NCBI GenBank assembly: GCA_021029095.1
Contig: JAJOHG010000494.1
Coordinates: forward strand, 1-16,780
From: Phellopilus nigrolimitatus
Taxonomy: Eukaryota > Basidiomycota > Agaricomycetes > Hymenochaetales > Hymenochaetaceae
Direction of reading: 5' to 3'
Length of the DNA stretch: 16,780 nt
The notes beneath the pieces are model-generated. The model had not been told where the DNA came from, did no database searches, and worked only from the letters and a program-made list of their open reading frames with translations. The translations under genes and the position numbers were made by a program. Positions 8,756 through 16,780 of the stretch are shown here, in pieces (position 1 is the stretch's first letter; each line of letters opens with the position of its first letter).

Positions 8756-10405
8756 CCTGGTGTACTGCAAAAGAAAGCGAATTTCTGTAATGAGAAGATG
8801 AAGTCTAGGAAGAGACAAAGGCTTACTAAATATGATGAGCGAGATTCAAAGATCTAGAACTGATGAGCGCCTATACACATCTGGCGAGCACGCTAATGGC
8901 GTCGTTTGAATTTCATACGGATACTAGGTACTTTTTGCTAGACCATTTCTGATAAAAAGTCCCTGAATAGCTTGATATTCAAAGAGCTAGGAAAAGTAAT
9001 GAACGCAAATTTGAGAAGATGATTTGCAGACATACGATGGAAATATAAACTGCCGAGCCGCTTGGCGGCAGACATAGTATGAGACGAGCCTTAGTTTATG
9101 AGAGGGGCTCTGAGAGAGTCCGAGTTGAAAGTGCAGACTTGTAAAGTTCGCCAACGGCAAGACCAACATAATGAACATTTCGTCGTAGAGTAATCAAACA
9201 TGTCGGTACGAACGAGGCGAGCACAGGCCTTGCCTTTTCCTCCAAGCAAAAATGAGAAACAAAACGCAACTGAGGAAAGCGAGAAGTCCTTTGAGTGGAC
9301 CGCGGTCGTCATTTTCAGCTTCTTCCGTCACCCCCGAGCAGAAAAATAACCTGGTCCTCCCTGTGTATCGGAGTTCCGCTCTGTACCGCTAGTCGCCCTA
9401 GTCCTTGAAGCATCTGTCTAGGATAATCTTTTTGATCTGGATAGCTGCTGGTAAAAATACGCGTCGCGATGTTCTCTTGGCGCGCAGCCACGGTCCCGGA
9501 TTTCTAATGCCCGGTAGACTTAGACTAACCGCAAATTCACGGAGTCTCTCAGGTACTCTACTAGTCCAATCTACAGAGTTGGAGTTTTAAGCATGTTAAT
9601 AAGTATCTCAAATATGTAGAAAAGTCTATGCTGACACGTCTGAATATGAATCCAAGAGGACGTAGCGTGCCGCGCGAGCTTGTATACCAAACTCCTCTGA
9701 GCCTCAACGTAACTCAAAATGGTCTGGAAGGTTGATGAAGATCCGTGACCAGAAGTTACGGTCCCCTCATTTCTGCAGTCCAGATATTCAGGACTGGACA
9801 GGAAAGACAAATCTTCTAGTCTTGTACTGTCACTAGAAAATCAGGAGAACATAAAGGTTATGCTTCTAGGTGCAAATATTTTAATAAAACGTCGCTGAAC
9901 TTACTGGAGACATTTAGATTTGATGGCAGCGCTCGCGAGATTTGAAGACGCCTAACTAATGGGATTTAGAACTCTTCAAGCGAAGTATGGCTGGATACCT
10001 CCGAGAAATAAACTTTGGCTGCATTGTTTTCACGGCAGATTTATTCGATTGTTTGGCCGACGAACGTTGTAGCATTTGCAAATCTCTTCAGCACACTCGA
10101 AAACGTCAAAGACAATCGTACAAAGGTTGTCGCAGGCCACACAACGACAAGATTCTTGATGATCATGATCCAAATGTAGCTGGCAAAGCGAGAGCCATGT
10201 ATTCAATAGGACCTGTACGATTTAATGAAGACCACGGTGTGGTGTTTCGACAGTGAAGCTAGCGATATTTCCAGGAGATGTTGGTGCTCTTTGTGTCAGA
10301 TATCCAGCCTGTTACTGACACGTTAGGGAGGTTTGCCGCGTTGAGATGGAGTCTGAAATTTCTTACTGAGTGGCGTGGACGTCTTTTGACTTGAGCTCGA
10401 CGATA
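8756..10405. other. Gene-poor region
   Basis: No gene can be supported. Several short frames exist on both strands. The most protein-like are 9987-10256 (+), 89 codons with a C..C pair and basic residues, and 9810-9571 (-), 79 codons. None has splice partners, motifs or a homologue I recognise. Codon use is unremarkable and CpG is normal, unlike the CpG-poor parts at 1-1690 and 4999-5482. Confidence 0.4.
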
Positions 10406-10588
10406 CGTTGTCTTCTTTGTTCAGCGTCCAATAACTGTATGGGTTCGATTTAGATGGCAAACTCTCATTTCGTCTAGAAATGCGTCTAGAAATTTGACAC
10501 GTTCTGCGTTGGTGAGGCCAGAAGCATGATTGTCAGCCTCTTGCGAAAGTCTGCCAGCCTCAAACTTACTCTTTGAAAACGGTCTTAG
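10406..10588 (-). pseudogene. Possible coiled-coil exon remnant
   Basis: The minus-strand frame reads LSQEADNHASGLTNAERVKF and FLDAFLDEMR and closes shortly after, while LLDAEQRRQRIVELKSK continues 28 nt further on. The two pieces join in phase if the 28 nt beginning GTTTGC and ending ATACAG are removed; they contain a CTAAAT branch-like site. That is shorter than other introns here, so a decayed or unrelated origin is as likely. Family unknown. Confidence 0.22.
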
Positions 10589-10665
10589 CTATCCCAGCTG
10601 TTCCTTGGGTTTTCACCTTCTCCCATCTCTGCTGTCTTTTTGTCTTAACCCGCACGCTCCTTTCT

Positions 10666-13175
10666 ATGTCTCCACGACGCTCTCTACCTCCACCGATACG
10701 CGATCCGGCGTCCGGGAAGACCTACGTCGCCATCCCGGCGCCGCCTTTCATCTTCAATCAAGACGTGATCAACTCAAACTCAATGTCAAAGTCGAAATCG
10801 AAGCAGAGTCAAATCTTGAATAGTGCTCCGGGATACGTCTATGTTGAACGCATGACAGCGGCCTGGCCAAAAAGGGCGTTTACAGCGGAGCGGAGCGACT
10901 TGCCGGAGGAAAAGCCGTCTATTGGCAAGTGGACGGTACGCCTGCCCTTCTCTTCCTTCAGTGTGTAATATTCCTTAGATATACTTCCAAGGGCAAACAC
11001 TGCTCCTCTGGACCTCCTCCTGGACATGTTCCATGGTCAGGGCACATCCCGCCAACCTCACCAATCTCTTCGGATTGCTCGCTCATCCATACGACTTTCG
11101 CCATATCAATGCAAGACGCCAGTTCTGATACGCCTATGGACACCTGCGACTCGACTTCTACCTTCGAAATACCTACGTTCAATAGTGGTGAAACTCTTCT
11201 TGACGGTTCTTTCCCTTCGACTTGCTCGTCAGCCTGGTCGGCTGGCTTATGCGCCCCTCCTATCAGTGCAGCCAATTCTCAAAGGCCATTCTCCTCTCCA
11301 GCCACCTGTGAGCCTCATTCTTCGACTAAAGTGCCCAACAAGAGACGGTATACGACGTGTCTCCCGGACTTGCCTAGCCGCCGCGAAGCTCTCGTATTTG
11401 AACGTCGCCTCGCGCTCGAGAAGATTGAGAAAGTCAAATTGTCGAACGTCAACGCCTCTGACATGAAGTCTGACTGCCGGGATAGGCAAGCGTTATCTCA
11501 GATCAACGAACTCGATACGTTTTTTTCCGACGGCTTGAAGAAGATGGACTCGAAGATGCAGCACCTGGGCGAGGAAAAGGGAAGACTGGAGACGCCTTCT
11601 CTGGTTGTGTCTACGTCTACGGCTGTTCTACCTGTCTCGTTGGAGTCTTCCACCGACCTGCTGAATGTAACTCCTCCTTTAGCTATACGCCGCGGCAAGA
11701 ATATCCCTCTCGCGCTTAAGGTTGACAACACGCATTCTGCAAATGTCCTCGATTATCCAGACGTACTTACGCCATTCAGGTGCTCCCCAGATCCTGTCTC
11801 TGAAAGTTTCCCCAATGCGCCTAAATACCCTACTCTGGTCCTAGACCCGACGTTGACTGCCGAGCAGATGATATCAAGCCTTCGTGCTCAAGTCGAGTCC
11901 TTTCTTCCTAGGCGACCTTCTGTCACGACTATCTTCGCGGACCAATGTGATGAAGCTGAGAAATGGCTTGAGGAGGAACTTGCTCAATCTCTCAGTGAAG
12001 ACGAGTGTTCCATGGATAGTGCCAGGCGCCTCTCCGAGCCAGAGTCGGAATCCAATACTAGCGAGAGCACGTTACCTCTACCACCCGCAAACTCTCCTGC
12101 CGACAGTCCCTGTCTTAAGAAACGTGTTCTTCAGACCACTCCTATCCGCAAAGGCCCTCTTCAAGTTGGTGGAGTCCAGCTTGCCTCAGCGAACTTACGG
12201 AGCTGGAACACGAAGCCATCGGTATTACGCAGTAGTGCATCCCCCCGCAAGTCCATTCTTTCAGATGGCACATCGACGACAGGCGGGGGGAAGAAAGTGC
12301 GCTTCTCTGTGTTGCCGCCGCTCACCATCCCAGACAAAATTATCGACAAGAAGCAGGAGAAGAGCTCGCGGCCGGTGACAACGGACGGCACGCAGCTTCC
12401 GAAGCGCAAACCGGCGCCATCCGTCGACTTTATCAAGTCACCCATAATGAAAGGACCACTCTCGTCGACGCCCATGAGGTCACTCCCGTCGACACCCTTG
12501 AAATCGACGCCTTTGAAGTCGACATCCTTGAAATCGACATCCTTGAAATCGACACCTTTGAAATCCACGCCCTTGAAATCGACGCCCTTGAAGCCGGCGC
12601 CCTTTAAACCGACATCCGTGAAATCGACGCCCTTGAGGTCGACGCCCTTGAAGTCGACGCCCTTGAAGTCGACGCCCTTGAAATCAAAGCCCTTGAAGCC
12701 TACTCGACAACCCCCTGCTAGTCCGCGTCCTAGTTCACCGATTCCTCCACCCGTCCCGGAGAAGTCGACGGGCAGGGCTCAGAGCCTCTCTACGGGTTCG
12801 GCACTCGCCGACACTCCGCTCAGGAACGAATTTGCTCTTCGACGCCGTGCATCTGAGGCCACTGTGCTTTCTCCGCTCGCAACGTCTTTCGCCGCCAACA
12901 TCGAGGCCGACACCAATGCACCGTCATCCGCACACGCCAGCGCCAAACCTGACCTTAACAGCAAACTCATGCGTCCGCTGAGCCTTGGCGCGAAGGAGAA
13001 TCGGACACTTAAGGTCGCAGGCATTACGATTACAAAACGTCGGAGCTACGATGGGTTGAATAAGGAGAACCACCGCGACTCCAAATTAGCGGACCTGGTG
13101 GCGAAGGACGCGGCGACACAGAAGAAAGGGATCAGAACACCGTTCCAAAGTATGTTGAGCCGCTTGAGAGGCTGA
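10666..13175 (+). CDS. Large low-complexity protein with CDK-site repeat array, PP1-docking motif and KEN boxes
   Basis: I do not recognise a named family. Proposed exons 10666-10928 and 10979-13175 (50-nt intron) give 819 residues. The stronger-looking donor GTACGC at 10936 leads to a stop at 11126-11128, so either the weaker donor at 10929 is used, the large frame starts at its own ATG (11109), or a base is wrong. The N-terminus is proline-rich (MSPRRSLPPPIRDP), with YVAIPAPPFIF. Residues 590-664 are 15 pentapeptides (LKSTP type), giving nine T-P-x-K/R sites. Other such sites are TPIR, SPRK and TPMR. KKVRFS (526-531) fits the RVxF dock for protein phosphatase 1. KEN occurs at 760-762 and 783-785, the usual APC/C-Cdh1 degron. 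An acidic, glutamate-rich part lies at ~415-450. Known motif meanings suggest a CDK-phosphorylated, cell-cycle-degraded, PP1-binding nuclear protein; that role is inferred. Confidence 0.75.
12483..12707 (+). repeat. 15-bp tandem repeat, 15 units, coding
   Basis: Unit consensus TTGAAATCGACGCCC encodes LKSTP. Fifteen units run without interruption in frame; the divergent units lie in the middle (LKPAP, FKPTS, VKSTP) and at the ends. The length (a multiple of 3) lets copies change without a frameshift. Confidence 0.95.
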
Positions 13176-13392
13176 AGATGTATGAGACCGTACCGATGTA
13201 CTATTGCTGTTAGTTCGTTTTGCTGTGATTTATGTGTTTTTTATACGTCGAATTATCCATTTGTTATCAGAGGCCCAACGATGTCCTCTTTGGGTGATCA
13301 CTTCCAGCTTTGAGCCACTCACAGCGCTTGTCGAATGCTTGCACACCATCTTGCTTTCTAGACGTCTTTTGAAATCAGTTGACTAAATCAAA
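13176..13392 (+). promoter_or_regulatory. Spacer between the repeat protein gene and arp8
   Basis: 217 bp between the stop and the arp8 ATG. It must hold the terminator of the first gene and the promoter of the second. No clear TATA box is seen. Confidence 0.4.
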
Positions 13393-16376
13393 ATGCCTCG
13401 GGGTATCCCAAACGCGAAGAAAGACGACTTCGGCATGCGCTACACCTCATTTCATGTCCCATTGACGTCCGTGGCCCATCAACGACCCGCGCGCCTGCAT
13501 AAGAGCTAACTTAAAACTCGTTTCTGCAGAGCAAATCCCAAACTCACTGCATCAAATTACCTCAAAAATGACTCGCAGACGGTGTGGGCGCGCAATGCTG
13601 CCCGCGCGAGCAAGAGCCGCCTCGCAGAGGACCTTTCTCTGGTCACGCCCGAGGTACGCTAGGCCCCGCTCCTAAACCACGGTCAGCGAAATTCCGGCTC
13701 AGCTCATGTAGTGCGTCTAGGGCCGCCGCGGTGCAAAGGTGCTCGTTGTGCACCCAGGCTCACGGTGGTTGCGAGTGGGGCGCGCATCGGACGTTGTACC
13801 CGTCGCGGTACCGCATGTCATCGCGCGGCGCGTCCGCAACCCTCCCGCCACCCCGCCCGTGCCTGTGCGCAACATAGTTCGCCCGCGCAGGCGCAGGGGC
13901 GAGCCCGAATCTGCTGACGTGCGGAAAGAAGACGAGTACTCGGTCACGGTGGCGTCGGACGACCCGGTGAGCAGTGTTTTGTCGCTGGAAGAGAGTTGCG
14001 TCTGGCTAATGTCCTATGCATAGGTCGAGGGCAAGATCGCAGCTATAACGACATCTCTCCGTGACCGTATGCGATTCTATAAGCTACGAGTTGTGCCAAA
14101 TGCATCGAGGGTGGCGACGACGTTCAACGAGCAGATGAAGGGGGAGGAGACCATAAACCCGGAGATAGTTATGCAGGATGTACCAGAAGACGAAATACTT
14201 GTCGGAAAAAGGGTATTCGTTCAGTTCCATATCCTTTGTTCTAAACTCATAGACTCTTCGCAGGTCTTTGAGCTTTCTGACCCTGCGCATCTCGATGGCT
14301 ACGCGGTCAGATGGCCTATCTACGCTGGTCGGTTCAATACACGAGACTACGCGTCCCATCAAAACATGCTCAGTGACCTCGAGGAGATTTGGAGGACGGT
14401 AATAAGAGATACGTTAAAAGTCGAGCCAAAATCCTTCAAGGTAGAGCAAACATATCACTGCACATATATTGCGGGTCGATTTCATGTCGCGATGTGTTTA
14501 CAGGAATACTCCATTGTTTTGGTCATTCCTGATCTCTGGGACCGATTCTATGTTCGAGAGCTCGTGAATATGTTACTTATAAGCATGGGTTTCAAGCAAG
14601 TCGTCTGTCAACAGGTATGTGTAGCGCGTCCTCAGTATGCTCAGATCAATCTAAATGGCGAACCAGGAATCTCTAGCGGCGACATACGGCGCAGGAATAT
14701 CCAACGCGTGCGTGATCGATCTCGGCGCCGTCAAAACCAGTGTTGCATGCGTAGACGATGGGCTCGTTCTTTTCGACACAAGGTAGATACTTTGCGCGCT
14801 CGGATATGGAAAAGTGCTGAACTTTTTCTTAGGATGTCTTTGTCGATCGGCGGGGACGACGTCACGGAATTTCTCGCCATTCTTCTGGATAGAATAAGCT
14901 TCCCTTACGAGGAGATGGATCTCACGCGAATGCATGATTGGTTAATCATGGAGGACCTCAAACGTAGAATTTGCACACTAGAAGAGGTGAGCTAAATGGT
15001 AATTAAGGACGCAGACGAAAGCACGGCTGACAGGTTGTGGAAGAGCGATGTAGCTCTTAACCTGTACGACTTCTGGGTCCGTCACCCTCACAAGCATCCT
15101 GTGAAGTATGGATTGCGAGCATATGATGAAGTTATTCTAGCGCCCATGGTATGTCGAAGGTATTTTTCTCGATATGTCACATACTCAAGTCTGACGTTTG
15201 AGCAGGTCATTTTTGAACCGCGAGTGGTCAGATTTGACCAGAAACGAGAAGGGCTGCGGCCGGGGTCGCATCCTGATGTTACAGACGAAGTCATGGAGTT
15301 TGTACAAGATCAACTGGTCAGTAAATAATCTTTAATAGTCTACGAAGGTTTTCGGGTTTGAAATCATAGGATTAGACACATGCGATGATGATCTCCACTC
15401 AACATCTAATGCCTCAAGCAACGCCTGTACCACTTACCTCTCCGCCATCGATCTCCGTATCCGGCGCTGTTACTCCACAGCCTATCGAAGGTGATTTTAA
15501 CTTTGCTGTTAACCGGGTGAATTCTCAGCGAATCCTTGATATTAGCTGGCGGTACAAGTACCAAAGCAAATGAAGAAAAAGAAAGATCTGTGGCTGCGAG
15601 CGACATATCCAAGAAATCCGAATCGCAAACGGAGGTAATCGATATTGATGCTGTGGACATTGAAAAATTGGCTTCAACACAAACTCCGTCACAGAGCCAG
15701 TCTGTGACTTCGGAACCGCCAACGCAATCGCAGCAGGGCCAAAGCCTGCAACAGACCCCAACACCGAACGGACAGATCACAACTGCAGTGGAAGAGACGC
15801 CAGTGCCTGCCGGAAAATCAATATTTGCGTCGGGTCCGCCGAAATTCATTGGGGGTATTCAATTGACGTACCCTTCGAAGCCAGCAAGCTCCCTCTGGAT
15901 GTAGCCATCTTCAACAGTGCGCGTGCAGCGGGTGGCGACGATCGCATCCGCAAGTACTTGCAGGCGGTCCTCATCGTGGGCGGGTGTGCTCTGACGCCGG
16001 GGATGGCGCACGCGCTGGAGAGCAGGTACGTTTGGTATCGCTTCCTGCGCTTCTAATGGCGCTAAGCAGAACGTTTTTCCGCGTGCATAGACTGCAGGCG
16101 ATAGCGACGCCCCTCGTTCCCGATATGGGGAAGGTGCAGATTATTCCGCCGCCGAAGGACGTTGATCCGCGCATGTTAATATGGAAAGGCGCCGCTGTGT
16201 TGGGCAAGATGGACGCAGTGTCTGACCTGTGGCTCACGGCCGCGGACTGGGTGAGTCGCCCGTGTTGCTTCCTCCCCTCTAACTGTCACTTACAGAATGG
16301 TTTCTGTCTTCTTTTCTTCTCGCGGCAGCAATTATTCGGTATGCGCGGTTTGAAGGAACGTTGTTTCTATTTGTAA
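13393..16376 (+). CDS. arp8: Actin-related protein 8 (INO80 chromatin-remodelling subunit), one apparent frameshift
   Basis: Arp8 is a nuclear actin-fold subunit of INO80 that helps bind nucleosomes and DNA. Fourteen exons: 13393-13466, 13530-13653, 13721-13966, 14024-14212, 14264-14440, 14504-14614, 14667-14782, 14833-14986, 15044-15148, 15206-15316, 15376-15490, 15546-16025, 16091-16250, 16329-16376; about 736 residues. Diagnostic parts: VLVVHPGSRWLRVGRASD (~70-88), PIYAGRFNTRDYAS, the actin-like YSIVLVIPDLWDRFYVRELV (~272-291), VIDLGAVKTSVACVDDG (323-339), GGDDVTEFL, SDVALNLYDF, VPFEASKLPLDVAIFNSARA and the C-terminal GMRGLKERCFYL. A Q/S/T/P-rich insert (~470-620) separates VQDQL from the final actin lobe. 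Within exon 12 the frame changes near 15851-15858; one more G in the G5 run restores FIGGYSIDVPFEAS and the downstream phase. The acceptor at 15043 is AAG, and the one before the last exon (16328 or 16295) is uncertain. Confidence 0.93.
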
Positions 16377-16780
16377 GATCTGATAAGGCTTTCGCCTTGT
16401 CTGTGTATTCGAATTCTTGACACGTAGTATGCCCTATGTATCCTGTGCTTGTTTGTCCGTGATTTGGAAGTGAGAATTGGACGGAATATCGTTCAACGTG
16501 CTCAGAAGATTTTCAGCGGTTTCTTTACTGCACAGAAGAAAGTGAACCAGCATCTATCTGTCAGGCATCCACCTGGAGTCCGCATCGAAAGTACTTCTGC
16601 AATTAAACATCTAGCCAATTCGATTTGCAAATAGAAAAAAAGGGACTAGTGTAAGAAGCCACACTTCACACTTTGTTGCCGCTAATTCTCTTTTGTACTT
16701 ACATATAGATACCAATCTCATTAGGTCTTGAAACAGTTGAAAACACATCCTTCCTGAGGATGCACAATGTGTCATTCGAA
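16377..16780. other. Region 3' of arp8, no gene seen
   Basis: About 400 bp. Only short frames without start, splice signals or motifs. It probably contains the arp8 3' untranslated region. Confidence 0.5.

Noticed and set aside
9987..10256. 89-codon plus-strand frame with C..C pair and basic residues
   Set aside because: There is only one CxxC, no second zinc ligand pair, no splice partners and no homologue I recognise; noted in the gene-poor region only.
10573..10665. Hydrophobic N-terminal extension resembling a signal peptide before MSPRRS
   Set aside because: It is read from a CT-rich leader and does not fit a protein with nuclear, CDK-type motifs; the ATG at 10666 is preferred.
12161..12568. 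Minus-strand repetitive frame (DFKGVDFKD type)
   Set aside because: It is the antisense reading of the LKSTP array, open because the 15-bp repeat has no stop in that frame.

Overview
The window looks like nuclear DNA of a filamentous basidiomycete, most likely a mushroom-forming Agaricomycotina species. The genes are cut by many short GT-AG introns (about 43-78 nt) with CTAAC/CTGAC-like branch sites. The gene families (F-box proteins with a long C-terminal domain, an RBR-type E3 ligase, the INO80 subunit Arp8) fit this. There is no tRNA, rRNA, CRISPR array or prokaryotic operon signal.

Layout. 1-1383 (-): four-exon F-box gene running off the left edge, strongly depleted in CpG. 1888-3551 (+): a divergently arranged F-box paralogue with the same intron positions and a CpG-rich 3' half, but with single-base frame breaks. 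3552-4829: mostly non-coding, with one coding-like exon of unknown family on the minus strand (4467-4219). 4830-5684: an 855-bp terminal-inverted-repeat element with a possible 9-bp target duplication and a nested CpG-free insert. 5685-6744: a run of 26 C and possible exon remnants. 6745-8266 (-): a three-exon RBR (RING1-IBR-RING2) ubiquitin ligase. 8267-10665: gene-poor, with a hairpin-forming repeat cluster and faint minus-strand exon remnants. 10666-13175 (+): a large low-complexity protein with a 15-unit pentapeptide array of CDK-type TPLK sites, a PP1-docking KVRF motif and two KEN boxes, probably a cell-cycle protein. 13393-16376 (+): arp8 in 14 exons. 16377-16780: no gene seen.

Frame breaks recur. 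Arp8, the RBR ligase and the second F-box gene all need one or more single-base corrections to stay in frame, and most can be explained by one base gained or lost in a short homopolymer. Because Arp8 and the ligase otherwise look conserved and intact, base-level assembly error is at least as likely as pseudogenisation. The genes do not form one pathway. The common themes are ubiquitin-dependent turnover (F-box proteins, RBR ligase, KEN degrons in the large protein) and chromatin remodelling (Arp8). The strongest candidate for something undescribed is the TPLK-array/KVRF/KEN protein.
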